From assembly GCA_028279245.1 (NCBI GenBank), contig JANQOE010000115.1, forward strand, positions 1 through 32,024: a DNA stretch of 32,024 bases. The letters are read 5' to 3'. The position numbers and the translations under genes were made by a program. This document shows, in pieces, positions 17,316-25,764 of the stretch (position 1 is the first letter of the stretch; the number at the start of each line of letters is the position of its first letter). Below the pieces are notes generated by a model that was not told the DNA's origin, made no database searches, and was given only the letters and a program-made list of their open reading frames with translations. This DNA comes from Alphaproteobacteria bacterium. GTDB lineage: Bacteria > Pseudomonadota > Alphaproteobacteria > UBA6615.

Positions 17316-17780
17316 TCATAAATTGGGTTTGTTTGGCAGTACGTTCGTTTTCAACGGGTTACGGTCTGGGTCGTGATAGCGCCCTTCGGGGATGACCGCG
17401 ATTGGCACCAGTTCGACCAGCAGTTCTGGCACCACCAGACCCGGCGTTTGGATCAAAATGCTGGCGGGCGCGGCGTCCGGAGTGAACTTCTCCGCCCGCA
17501 CCCGTTGGATCGCCGGTAGGTCTGCCCGGTCGAGGAAGAAAATGGTCAGCGAGACGATGTCTTCGAGCCGCCCGCCGACGGCTGCGAGGATGCTCGACAC
17601 GTTGTCGAAGGACTGTCGCATCTGTGCCTCGCAATCGCCTTCGCCGATCAGCTTCCCGTCGCCATCCCAGGCGACTTGGCCGGTGATGTGCAACGTGCGC
17701 CCAGGCGGTGCGACGACCCCATGGTTGAAGGCTCTGCCACGTTGCGGCCAACCGGACGGCGGGTTGAAGCGAATTGTCAT
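17316..17780 (-). CDS. RidA/YjgF-family protein, without canonical catalytic Arg
   Basis: This 154-residue protein has the chorismate-mutase-like RidA fold: LHITGQVAWDGDGKLIGEGD, QMRQSFDNVSSILAAVGG and IVSLTIFFLDRADLPAIQ are typical. RidA (Rid1) enzymes hydrolyse reactive enamines/imines using an Arg in a PARS-type motif. Here the corresponding stretch reads APASILIQTP, with Ser107 at the Arg position, so canonical imine deaminase activity is doubtful and it belongs to an Arg-less subgroup. The frame stays open 312 bases upstream of this start, but only the ATG at 17780 gives the family N-terminus and has AGGGA upstream. It is divergent from the sulfatase gene. Confidence 0.85.
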   Translation of the reverse strand: MTIRFNPPSGWPQRGRAFNHGVVAPPGRTLHITGQVAWDGDGKLIGEGDCEAQMRQSFDNVSSILAAVGGRLEDIVSLTIFFLDRADLPAIQRVRAEKFTPDAAPASILIQTPGLVVPELLVELVPIAVIPEGRYHDPDRNPLKTNVLPNKPNL

Positions 17781-17997
17781 TGGGATCCCTTCACGGTCGT
17801 TGGCCGCGTTGGCATAGCATGGCTGTCGCGGCGCCGGAGCCCGAAACTCCATTAGGTTGGCCGGTAGGGCTCCCTTCCGAACGGCAGCCATAGCCCGTCC
17901 ACCACGGCATCTAGTATCCTCCCTGCGCGGCCCGCCCCAGAGGCCGGGCCCGGAAACGAACATGGCGCACCGGCTTAGTTCGGTGCGATGGGAGGAT

Positions 17998-19509
17998 ATG
18001 GTGCAAAACACACGGCCGAACGTCCTACTGATATGCGCCGACCATTGGGCAGCCGAGTTTCTGGGCGTGGCCGGCAACAAATCGATCCTCACCCCGGGCC
18101 TGGACGAGATCGCTCAGGGTGGCGTGCGCTTCACCAACGCCTACACCGAGAGTCCGGTGTGCATCCCGGCCCGGCGCACGCTGATGACCGGGCAAACGCC
18201 GCGCAGTCACGGCGATCGCGTCTTCAACGACAATTTGCGGATGCCGCAGGTGACGACGCTTGCCCAGGCGTTCCGCGACGCCGGTTATCAGGCGGATGCC
18301 GTCGGCAAGTTGCATGTGCACCCGCAGCGTGACCGGATCGGGTTCGACAGTGTGTTGCTGGATGACGAGGGCCGCCCGCAATGGGGCACAGTGGATGACT
18401 ACGACATCTATCTCGGCGATGCCGGCTTTGCCGGGCGGCAGTTCGACCACGGGATGAGCAACAACCAATACCATTACCGCGCCTGGCACCTGCCGGAAGA
18501 AACCCACGCCACCAACTGGGCAGCGCGCAACATGGCGCGGCTGATCAAGCGGCGCGATCCGACCCGCCCGGCCTTCTGGTATCTCGGATTCCGGCATCCG
18601 CATCCGCCGCTGGTGCCGCCCCAGTCGTATCTGGACCTCTACCGCCAGGCCGATATCGACAGCCCGTATCAGGGTGAATGGGTACAGGCGCCGGACGAGA
18701 TGCCCTACGCGATCTCCGCCGCGATGCAACGGATGAACCTGTACACGCCCGCGCAGTTCCTCGAAGGAAAGCGCGCCTTCTATGCGCTATGCACGCAGAT
18801 AGATCATCAGATCAGATACCTGATCGGCACGCTGCGCCTGGAGGGACTGCTGAACAACACGATCATCTGCTTTACCAGCGACCATGGCGACATGCTTGGC
18901 AACCACAACATGGTTGCCAAGCGGCTGTTCTATCAGACGTCCGCCAATATCCCGATGATCCTGTTGGGCACCCTAGCCAGCGAGCAAGTGCCGGCCGGCA
19001 CCGTGAGTGACCGGCTGGTCGGGTTGCAGGATGTGATGCCGACCCTGCTGGACCTGTGCGACATACCCATTCCGGAGACGGTCGACGGCATGTCGATGGT
19101 CGGCGAGAAGCAACGTGAGTATCTGTATGGCGAGATCGGCGAAGACAACACAGCGAGCCGCATGATCCGCACCGCGCGGCACAAGCTCATCTACTATCCG
19201 GTCGGCAACCACGTGCAACTGTTCGACGTGCAAGACGACCCGACCGAACGGCATGACCTGGCCCGCGATCCTGCCAACCAGGGGCGCGTGGAGGAACTTA
19301 GCAGCCTACTGGTGCCGAAACTGTATGGCTCGGACGAAGCCTGGCTGCATGACGGCAGGCTCCGCGGTCTCGACGCCAAACGCTACCGCTGGGCGCCGCA
19401 TCGCACCCTGAACAGCCAGCGCGGCGACGGTTGGCCCGGGTCACCGAAGGTGGACATCCCGCAAGTGGAGTGGACGCAGGAGTGGGAGGCAGCCGGCGAG
19501 AAACCCTGA
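17998..19509 (+). CDS. Type I sulfatase (formylglycine-dependent)
   Basis: This 503-residue protein belongs to the alkaline phosphatase/sulfatase fold. The formylglycine-forming motif is CIPAR (Cys55-Arg59), preceded by YTESPV. Metal ligands are visible as ICADHWAAE (Asp14/Asp15 region) and CFTSDHGDMLGNHN (Asp295, His296), and GKLHVH supplies Lys104 and His106. It would hydrolyse a sulfate (or phosphonate) ester; substrate unknown. No signal peptide is seen, so cytoplasmic action is likely. GGAGG at 17991-17995 is very close to the ATG at 17998, and the adjacent GTG at 18001 is better spaced and may be the true start. An in-frame ATG at 17962 is unlikely. The activating enzyme is not encoded here. 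Confidence 0.87.
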   Translation: MVQNTRPNVLLICADHWAAEFLGVAGNKSILTPGLDEIAQGGVRFTNAYTESPVCIPARRTLMTGQTPRSHGDRVFNDNLRMPQVTTLAQAFRDAGYQADAVGKLHVHPQRDRIGFDSVLLDDEGRPQWGTVDDYDIYLGDAGFAGRQFDHGMSNNQYHYRAWHLPEETHATNWAARNMARLIKRRDPTRPAFWYLGFRHPHPPLVPPQSYLDLYRQADIDSPYQGEWVQAPDEMPYAISAAMQRMNLYTPAQFLEGKRAFYALCTQIDHQIRYLIGTLRLEGLLNNTIICFTSDHGDMLGNHNMVAKRLFYQTSANIPMILLGTLASEQVPAGTVSDRLVGLQDVMPTLLDLCDIPIPETVDGMSMVGEKQREYLYGEIGEDNTASRMIRTARHKLIYYPVGNHVQLFDVQDDPTERHDLARDPANQGRVEELSSLLVPKLYGSDEAWLHDGRLRGLDAKRYRWAPHRTLNSQRGDGWPGSPKVDIPQVEWTQEWEAAGEKP

Positions 19510-19526
19510 CGCTCTCGTCTCCGCGT

Positions 19527-20723
19527 CTACACCGCTACCGGCATCGCCATCAATCCCCGGAACCGCGCCCGCCCGCCGCGCACCACCTCGCCGTCCCGCC
19601 GCAGCTTCGGGAAGCGCGAAACGAGCCGGCCGATGGCGACGCGGCCTTCCATCCGGGCGAGGGGGGCGCCAAGGCAGGCGTGGATGCCGGCGGCGAAGGC
19701 GACATGGCGGTTCGGCTGGCGGCCGATGTCGAGCCGGTCGGGGTCGCCGAATTGTGCCGGGTCGCGGTTGGCGCCGCCGATCGAGGTCATAATCTGGGTG
19801 CCCGGCGGCATGGTGACTCCGCCGATCTCAATGGTCTCGGCAACGCCACGGTTGCCGATCTGCAACGGGCTGTCGAACCGCAGCATTTCTTCGATGGCGG
19901 TCTGGATCAGCGCCGGGTCCTCGCATAGCCGCTCCAGTTGATCAGGAAAGTCGAGCAGCGCGTTGACACCGTTGCCGACCAGGTTGGTCGTCGTCTCGTG
20001 GCCCGCGTTCAGCAGAAAGATGCAGTTTTGGATCAGCTCTGTTTCGGTAAGCCGGTCGCCGTCTTCCTCGGCCGCCAACAGGTCCGCCATGATGTCGTCG
20101 CCATAGCGCTCCGGATGGGCACGCCGGTCCGCTAGCAACTCGCCGAGATAGATCTTGAAGTCGGCGACCGCCTGGTTGCCGGCGGCCACCATCTCCGGCG
20201 TGGCGACGGGTTCGAGCGGCGTGAGGATCGCGTTCGACCAGCGCTGCAACGGCTCGCGCTGCGCCGGCGGGATGCCGAGCATCACGCAGATGACTTCCAC
20301 CGGCAGGGCGAACGCAAAGTCCTTGATCAGGTCCATGCCGCCCGCATCGGCGCAGCGGTCGAGCAGACCGTCGACCAGTTCCACCACCCGGTTCTCTAGG
20401 GCCAGCATCGCCCGCGGCGTGAAGGCGTAGGCCACCAGCTTGCGAATACGCGTATGTTTCGGCGGGTCGCTAAACAGCATCGAGTTGGTGTGTTGCTCGA
20501 ACAGCGGCCCCTCGCCGAACTTGCGCAGATACATCTCGGTCTTGTCGGACCGCATTGACTTGGTGCGGTAGACCCGCGCGACATCCTCGTAGCGCGTGAT
20601 GAAGTAGGTGCCGTCCTTGTTCAGGTGGACCGGGTCCCTGTCCCGCAGGTGATGATAGGTCGGGAACGGGTCGTCGAGAAAACTCGGCGGCAGGTCGTAG
20701 ATGTCGAAATGGCCGTCCGGCAT
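19527..20723 (-). CDS. Cytochrome P450 (bacterial class I type)
   Basis: This 398-residue soluble haem monooxygenase contains all hallmark elements. The haem loop is FAAGIHACLG with Cys350 as ligand. The I-helix acid/alcohol pair lies in LLNAGHETTT (Glu243, Thr244), the ExxR motif is Glu279-Arg282 (EEMLR), and the C-helix HTRIRK is present. It lacks a membrane anchor and a fused reductase, so it needs separate ferredoxin and ferredoxin reductase; none is encoded in this window. The start ATG touches the DUF4197 stop (no gap). The substrate is unknown; it could be a terpenoid, steroid or fatty acid hydroxylase. Confidence 0.93.
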   Translation of the reverse strand: MPDGHFDIYDLPPSFLDDPFPTYHHLRDRDPVHLNKDGTYFITRYEDVARVYRTKSMRSDKTEMYLRKFGEGPLFEQHTNSMLFSDPPKHTRIRKLVAYAFTPRAMLALENRVVELVDGLLDRCADAGGMDLIKDFAFALPVEVICVMLGIPPAQREPLQRWSNAILTPLEPVATPEMVAAGNQAVADFKIYLGELLADRRAHPERYGDDIMADLLAAEEDGDRLTETELIQNCIFLLNAGHETTTNLVGNGVNALLDFPDQLERLCEDPALIQTAIEEMLRFDSPLQIGNRGVAETIEIGGVTMPPGTQIMTSIGGANRDPAQFGDPDRLDIGRQPNRHVAFAAGIHACLGAPLARMEGRVAIGRLVSRFPKLRRDGEVVRGGRARFRGLMAMPVAV

Positions 20724-21455
20724 CTAGGCCCCAAACACTTTCTTTAGGATCTCGGTCGTCCGCTTCGCCGGATCGCTGCGGATCGCCGCTTCTTCGCGGG
20801 CCAGGTAAAGGAACAACCCGTCGAGCGCCTTCTCGACGACATAGGGCGCCAAGTCGGCCTCGACGGACGGCACGAACGGGATGGCCCTGTATTGGCCGAT
20901 CATGTCGTCGTAGGCCTTGGTCGCGCCGGCGTCCACCAACTCGGCATTGACGATCGGCGTAAATCGGTCGGTGAGGGGCGGGGTCATCTTCTCCTGGAAG
21001 AACCTGGTCGCCGCATCCTGCGGCCCATTCAGAATGCCGGTCACATCCTCCAGCGTCATGTCGTTGATGGCGGTGAAGAACAGTTCCTTCGCCTCCGGCA
21101 CTGCCTGTTCGGCCGCCCGGTTCATCCGCAACTCCAAGTCATCAGCAAGGCCTGACAGGCCGATCCGGGACAGGGCCGTTTGCACGGTCTGTAGGGTGCC
21201 GGGGAGGGGGATATGCACCTCGGGGTCGGTATTGAAGCCATCGACCGAACCCAATCCGTTAACCACAGTCTCGGTGCCGACCCGCAGCGCCTCCCGCAGG
21301 CCGCCATCGATTTCCGCCTCGCTAAGGGCGCCCTCGGGCGCGACTTCCAGCGCCTTGTTCAGCAGCTCTTGCCCGCGTTGCAGCAGCCCTTGGGCGGCGG
21401 CGGGGCCGCTTGTCAGGACAAGAGCCGCGATGATGATCGGCACAACGCGGCGCAT
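20724..21455 (-). CDS. Exported DUF4197-family protein
   Basis: This 243-residue protein has an N-terminal signal peptide (basic MRR, hydrophobic VVPIIIAALVLT, cleavage after AAA near residue 21), so it is exported to the periplasm or outer membrane. The mature part contains the family's EIDGGLREALRVGTETVVNGL and the two-helix repeats with NDMTLEDVTGILNGPQDAATRFFQ. It is mostly helical and has no catalytic motif that I recognise. Function is unknown. It lies immediately upstream of the P450 with zero spacing, so both should be on one transcript. GGGAGG lies eight bases before the ATG at 21455 and can pair with an upstream CCTCCC (see the hairpin). Confidence 0.83.
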   Translation of the reverse strand: MRRVVPIIIAALVLTSGPAAAQGLLQRGQELLNKALEVAPEGALSEAEIDGGLREALRVGTETVVNGLGSVDGFNTDPEVHIPLPGTLQTVQTALSRIGLSGLADDLELRMNRAAEQAVPEAKELFFTAINDMTLEDVTGILNGPQDAATRFFQEKMTPPLTDRFTPIVNAELVDAGATKAYDDMIGQYRAIPFVPSVEADLAPYVVEKALDGLFLYLAREEAAIRSDPAKRTTEILKKVFGA

Positions 21456-21462
21456 GATGAAC

Positions 21463-21483
21463 CCTCCCTACTAGTCTGGGAGG
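21463..21483 (-). promoter_or_regulatory. Hairpin that could mask the DUF4197 ribosome binding site
   Basis: On the minus strand CCTCCC (21478-21483) can pair with GGGAGG (21463-21468) across a 9-base loop. The GGGAGG is the ribosome binding site of the DUF4197 gene, so the stem would occlude it. This is a short (6 bp) match and may be chance, since a GGGAGG site has a complement with modest probability in GC-rich DNA. Confidence 0.25.
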
Positions 21484-21583
21484 ATAGCCCAAAATGCCTC
21501 GTGGCTGTTACCCCCGGTTGGAAAGCCAGAAACCGTATCGTTCGGCAGGGGACAGGGGCACTGGATTCTGCCTCCAACCCCAC

Positions 21584-21685
21584 CGTCATTGCGAGGGGCG
21601 CGAACCGCGCCGCGGCAATCCAGCCCTGACCGCGACGCCGGTGCTGGATTGCCGTGGCGGGCCAAAGGCCCGCCTCGCAATGACG
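21584..21685. repeat. Palindromic intergenic repeat, family A, copy 1
   Basis: The ends CGTCATTGCGAGG (21584-21596) and CCTCGCAATGACG (21673-21685) are a perfect 13-bp inverted repeat. Inside, CGGCAATCCAG (21613-21623) and CTGGATTGCCG (21644-21654) form an 11-bp one. The transcript would fold into two nested stems. It lies in non-coding DNA between DUF4197 and ilvD. A related copy is at 28134-28218. Similar dispersed elements occur in other alphaproteobacteria; their function is unknown. Confidence 0.85.
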
Positions 21686-21821
21686 ATGGGGTTTCGAACG
21701 CTGTCACCTTGCCCGCCCCCTCGGGCAACCGGATCGAACGGCGCAAGGCTGCCATGCGGCGCACCGCCTAGCGGCAACCGGGCCCCTCCTTTATGCTCCC
21801 GCCCCGGGAAGGGAGGCACCA

Positions 21822-23549
21822 ATGACTGCCAACGAAAAATGGGACAAATCCAAGCTGCCGAGCCGGTATGTGAGCGTCGGCGCAACCAGCGCGCCCCATC
21901 GCGCCTACTACTACGCGATGGGCATGACCGAAGAGGATATCGCGAAGCCGTTCGTCGGCGTCGCCACCTGCTGGAACGAAGCCGCCCCCTGCAATATCGC
22001 CCTCTCGCGCCAGGCCCAGTCGACGAAGCGTGGCGTGAAGGAAGCCGGCGGAACCCCCCGCGAATTCACCACCATCACCGTCACCGACGGCATCGCCATG
22101 GGCCATGCCGGCATGCGATCCTCCCTGGCCAGCCGTGAGGTTATCGCCGATTCAGTCGAACTGACCATGCGCGGCCATTGCTACGACGCGATGGTCACCC
22201 TCGCCGGTTGCGACAAATCCCTGCCCGGCATGATGATGGCGATGGTGCGGCTGAACGTGCCGTCGGTGTTCCTCTATGGCGGCACCATCCTGCCCGGCAA
22301 GTTCAAGGGGCGCGACGTGACTATCGTCGACGTGTTCGAAGGCGTCGGTGCCAACGCCGCCGGCCGCATGTCGGACGAAGACCTGCACGAACTGGAATGC
22401 GTCGCCTGTCCGTCCGCCGGCTCCTGCGGCGGCCAGTACACCGCGAACACCATGGCCACCGTGTCCGAAGCCATCGGCCTGGCACTGCCTGGCTCCGGCG
22501 GCCCGCCGGCACCTTACACCAGCCGCGACGAATACGCCGCCGCGGCCGGCGTGACGGTGATGGACCTGATCCGCGACAACCTCCGGCCCCGGGACATCGT
22601 GACCCGCAAGTCACTGGAGAACGCCGCCATCGTTGTCGCCGCATCCGGCGGTTCAACCAACGCCGGTTTGCACCTGCCGGCCATCGCCCACGAGGCGGGC
22701 ATCGACTTCTTCTTGGAAGACGTCTGCGAGATCTTCCAGCGCACGCCCTACATCGCCGACATGGCGCCGGGCGGGAAGTATGTGGCGAAGGACCTGTACG
22801 AGGCCGGCGGCATTCCGATCCTTATCAAGGCATTGCTCGACGGCGGCTACCTGCACGGCGACTGCCTGACGGTCACCGGCAAGACCCTCGCCGAGAACCA
22901 TGAACATATCGAGTTCCCGACCGATCAAAAGGTCGTCTACCCGACCAGCAATCCGCTAAGCCCGACCGGCGGCGTCGTCGGCCTGAAGGGCAACCTAGCG
23001 CCGGACGGCGCCATCGTGAAGGTCGCCGGCATGAAGCGCCGCCAACATCGTGGCCCGGCCCGCATTTACGAGTGCGAGGAAGACGCCTTGGCCGCTGTGC
23101 TCGCCCGCGAGTATGAGGAAGGTGATGTCCTCGTCATCCGTAACGAAGGGCCGAAAGGCGGCCCCGGCATGCGCGAAATGCTGTCCACCACCAGCGCGCT
23201 CTACGGCCAGGGCGTCAGCGACAAGGTGGCGCTGATCACCGACGGCCGTTTCTCAGGTGGCACTCGCGGCTTCTGCATCGGGCATATCGGCCCGGAGGCG
23301 GCCGAGGGCGGCCCCATCGGCCTGCTTCGGAACGGCGACATCATCGTCATCGACGCCGACAAGGGCACGCTCGATGTGGAGCTATCCGAGGCCGATCTGG
23401 CGGAACGCAAGGCCGCCTGGCAACCGCGCAAGACCGACTACCAGGCCGGCGCGCTGTACAAATTCGCGCAGCTCGTCGGCCCCGCCTACAAGGGCGCAGT
23501 GACCCATCCGGGCGGTAAGGCCGAGACGCACGTTTATGCGGACATCTGA
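21822..23549 (+). CDS. ilvD: Dihydroxy-acid dehydratase
   Basis: This enzyme dehydrates 2,3-dihydroxyisovalerate (and dihydroxy-3-methylvalerate) to the 2-oxo acids of the valine, leucine and isoleucine pathways. It is 575 residues, the family length. The Fe-S cluster ligands are visible as WNEAAPCN (Cys57), AGCDKS (Cys130) and CPSAGSCGGQY (Cys202). The active-site segments TVTDGIAMGHAGMR and DGRFSGGTRGFCIGHIGPEA are intact. GGGAGG lies six bases before the ATG. It stands alone between divergent and convergent genes, so regulation cannot be inferred from an operon. Sugar-acid dehydratases share the family, but the motifs and length fit IlvD. Confidence 0.95.
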   Translation: MTANEKWDKSKLPSRYVSVGATSAPHRAYYYAMGMTEEDIAKPFVGVATCWNEAAPCNIALSRQAQSTKRGVKEAGGTPREFTTITVTDGIAMGHAGMRSSLASREVIADSVELTMRGHCYDAMVTLAGCDKSLPGMMMAMVRLNVPSVFLYGGTILPGKFKGRDVTIVDVFEGVGANAAGRMSDEDLHELECVACPSAGSCGGQYTANTMATVSEAIGLALPGSGGPPAPYTSRDEYAAAAGVTVMDLIRDNLRPRDIVTRKSLENAAIVVAASGGSTNAGLHLPAIAHEAGIDFFLEDVCEIFQRTPYIADMAPGGKYVAKDLYEAGGIPILIKALLDGGYLHGDCLTVTGKTLAENHEHIEFPTDQKVVYPTSNPLSPTGGVVGLKGNLAPDGAIVKVAGMKRRQHRGPARIYECEEDALAAVLAREYEEGDVLVIRNEGPKGGPGMREMLSTTSALYGQGVSDKVALITDGRFSGGTRGFCIGHIGPEAAEGGPIGLLRNGDIIVIDADKGTLDVELSEADLAERKAAWQPRKTDYQAGALYKFAQLVGPAYKGAVTHPGGKAETHVYADI

Positions 23550-23573
23550 GCTTGATGGGCCCGGGGGGCGCCG

Positions 23574-23963
23574 CTAAACCGCGTGCAGTCTCGTCGGCGC
23601 GGGTGTCACGAGGTCTTCGACGGTTTTGATCAACGCGTCATAGTCGACGGGTTTGGTGAAGTAGGCGGCCGCGTCGATGGTACCGCGGGCTTTGACGTCA
23701 TCGGCAAAAGCGGACACCACGATCACCGGAATGTCCGCCAGGTCGGGATTGTTCGCGCGCAGCCGCTGCACCATCGTGGCACCGTCAATCGTCGGCAGAT
23801 CGATGTCGGCGATAACCGCGGCCGGTTTGTGTTCTATCGCGGCGGTGTACCCTTGTAGCCCATCGTAAGCGACCACGACGTCATGGCCATGGTCGCGGAA
23901 CTCCTCGGTCAGGATCTCCAGCAGGTCGTGGTCATCCTCGACGCAAACAAGCACGGGTTTCAT
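23574..23963 (-). CDS. Single-domain response regulator (receiver)
   Basis: The 129-residue protein is a lone CheY-like receiver with no output domain. The acidic pocket is VCVEDDHD, the phosphoacceptor is the first Asp in VIADIDLPTIDG (about residue 54), the conserved Ser/Thr is in VIVVSAFADD, and the Lys is in AYFTKPVD. The strong ribosome binding site AGGAGGTGAG runs into the ATG and overlaps the stop of the histidine kinase gene 9 bases upstream, so the two are co-transcribed. It probably signals through a partner protein. It is the natural phosphate acceptor of the upstream kinase. Confidence 0.92.
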   Translation of the reverse strand: MKPVLVCVEDDHDLLEILTEEFRDHGHDVVVAYDGLQGYTAAIEHKPAAVIADIDLPTIDGATMVQRLRANNPDLADIPVIVVSAFADDVKARGTIDAAAYFTKPVDYDALIKTVEDLVTPAPTRLHAV

Positions 23964-23971
23964 CTCACCTC

Positions 23972-25462
23972 CTAAGCGGCGGTTGACACACCGATCGGCG
24001 CCGGTGTATCCGCATGCCGCTGACCGGCCCCAGCGATCGGCAGACGGACCGTGAAGGTCGACCCGGCACCGGCCTCACTCTGCAATCCAAGTTCGCCGCC
24101 GTGCATCTCGACGAGCCGCTTGACCAGGTTCAGGCCGATACCGGTGCCGGAAATGCCATTCGATGTGCTGGCCCGGAAGAAGCGTCCACAAATCTTCTCT
24201 TGCTCCTTCACGGGGATGCCGACTCCATGGTCGGTGACGGCGACACAGGCAAACCCATCATCCTCCCAACCGCGGACCACCACGCGGGGGTCGTCGGGCG
24301 AATACTTCACCGCGTTCGAAAGCAGGTTGGAAAAAATCTGCATCAGTTGCGAGAGGTCGGCGTCGATCCGTTCCGGCAGGTCATCGATATCGACTGTGAT
24401 CTCATGTTGTTTGGAGATCTCCTGCTGCTGCTTGCACAGGTCGTCGACAAGCGCCCGGAACTCGCAGGTGGTGACGTTCACCTGCAGCGTCCCGGAGTCC
24501 ATGCGGGCAACGCTCAGCGTGCCCTCCATCATCAGGGTCAGCCGCCGCACCGAGAACCGGATCTTCTGCAAACGGTCGTCCAAACCATGGTCTTCGGGCA
24601 GACTGCGGATCTTCCGTTCGAGCCGCTGGGCGCAGCCGTCGATCACCGCCAAAGGCGTGCGGAACTCGTGCGACACCATGGAAACAAAGTGGCGCTGCTG
24701 TTGGTTTAGCTCCTGCTGCCGTTCCAGCGCCTCGGCCAGCTCGGCCGTCCGCGCATCGATCTGTTCCTGCAGCAGGTGCCGATGCTCCATCAGTTCGTTG
24801 CTTTGCGCCTCCAGCGTTTGCTTGGCGCCCGATAGGCGTTCGACATATTGGCTGAGTTCGTCTTCTTTCTGGATCATCGGCTCGGTGACGAAGCGGCGGA
24901 CCATATGGAGCAGCAACACCGCCAAAATGGCGATCGCCAGCAACGCCGCGATTGCGTTCGGCACGGCGTCTTGCATCGCCCGCTGGTCGATGAAACTCAG
25001 GTCCCAGACCGTAGCAAAATAGCCGATCGGCGCCTCGCGGGAAGGGATGCGAACCGGCACGACGAAGACACTGACGTCGCCCATATGGACTTGTCCCGGC
25101 GCGGTCAAATCATCCGCGTACTGTGCCACCTCGAAGGCTTTGGGCGCGGAGATATTGGCATCGGCCAGTTGCTTTAGTCCGGTAGCGGTGCGCCGCAGGG
25201 CGATGAATCCGGTAAGACCGATCTCTTCTCCGGCGAACGGTGCAAAAAGCTGGTGGATCTGCTCCGTCTTTTCCCACCGCACGGCCTGGGTCAACTGACT
25301 GCTCAGCACCTCGGTGATCTTGTTGCCCTCGGCCTCGGCCAACTCGCGCAGGGACACCCGTTCCGAAACGTAGGTGAAAACGACGAGCGCCAACATGCAA
25401 ACGGTCACAGAAGCGATGATGATGGCCGGGAGAAGGAGCGCGACGCGCCGCTGGGTGTTCAT
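23972..25462 (-). CDS. Transmembrane sensor histidine kinase
   Basis: This 496-residue kinase has two membrane helices (about 7-32 and 168-188) flanking a periplasmic sensor of about 135 residues without a named domain that I recognise. A long Gln/Glu-rich coiled coil (198-256) leads to the HisKA helix MVSHEFRTPLAVIDG (His265). The ATP-binding HATPase has LSNAVKYSPDD (N box), VAVTDHGVGIP (G1) and GTGIGLNLVKRLVEMHGGE (G2). I start at the ATG at 25462, which has AGGGCGGG upstream and gives a canonical signal-anchor; an in-frame ATG at 25573 would add 37 low-complexity residues without a ribosome binding site. The cognate receiver follows directly. Confidence 0.92.
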   Translation of the reverse strand: MNTQRRVALLLPAIIIASVTVCMLALVVFTYVSERVSLRELAEAEGNKITEVLSSQLTQAVRWEKTEQIHQLFAPFAGEEIGLTGFIALRRTATGLKQLADANISAPKAFEVAQYADDLTAPGQVHMGDVSVFVVPVRIPSREAPIGYFATVWDLSFIDQRAMQDAVPNAIAALLAIAILAVLLLHMVRRFVTEPMIQKEDELSQYVERLSGAKQTLEAQSNELMEHRHLLQEQIDARTAELAEALERQQELNQQQRHFVSMVSHEFRTPLAVIDGCAQRLERKIRSLPEDHGLDDRLQKIRFSVRRLTLMMEGTLSVARMDSGTLQVNVTTCEFRALVDDLCKQQQEISKQHEITVDIDDLPERIDADLSQLMQIFSNLLSNAVKYSPDDPRVVVRGWEDDGFACVAVTDHGVGIPVKEQEKICGRFFRASTSNGISGTGIGLNLVKRLVEMHGGELGLQSEAGAGSTFTVRLPIAGAGQRHADTPAPIGVSTAA

Positions 25463-25764
25463 TGACCCGCCCTGCGGCGATTGGGCCGCGCCGGCAAACC
25501 GCTCGGCCTGCGTGGCTTGGCGACCGCCGGTCGGTCTCCGTGTCTCGCTCACCTGCACATCCATAGCCATCATCGCATAGGCTAAAAAGACTACAAAATG
25601 ACCCGTTAACGGCGGGTGAAGCGCGTTTGACGCGACCTATACGAGAGTATTGGGTCTACGGTAGCGGCGTGACAGGTCGAAGGGATCGTCTCCCCGGAAT
25701 CCAGGTTTGATGACCGGTACAAACCACCACCAGAAGCGTCGGAGCCCGCAGCGTCCGCGGCGTG
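25463..25764. other. 302-base gap between xthA and the kinase gene, with inverted repeats
   Basis: This gap, downstream of xthA and upstream of the kinase (both on minus), should hold the promoter of the kinase-receiver pair and the xthA terminator. CCGTTAACGG (25603-25612) is a perfect palindrome, and ACCCG/CGGGT (25601-25617) is a 5-bp stem. A candidate operator or hairpin is possible. I see no convincing sigma-70 promoter in it. Confidence 0.4.

Larger units (their letters stand above)
21456..21821. other. 366-base intergenic region between DUF4197 and ilvD
   Basis: The region separates the DUF4197 start (minus strand) from the ilvD start (plus strand), so both promoters should lie here. 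It holds the palindromic repeat at 21584-21685 and the small hairpin by the DUF4197 start. Open frames across it carry no recognisable protein features. I see no riboswitch or attenuator with a leader peptide rich in branched-chain codons before ilvD. Confidence 0.6.

Noticed and set aside
17781..18092. N-terminal extension of the RidA-like gene
   Set aside because: The extra 104 codons overlap the divergent sulfatase start region and match nothing; the family N-terminus begins at 17780.
21584..21685. Repeat as a CRISPR array or tRNA gene
   Set aside because: There are only two nested inverted arms without spacer periodicity, and no cloverleaf anticodon arm or CCA end is visible.
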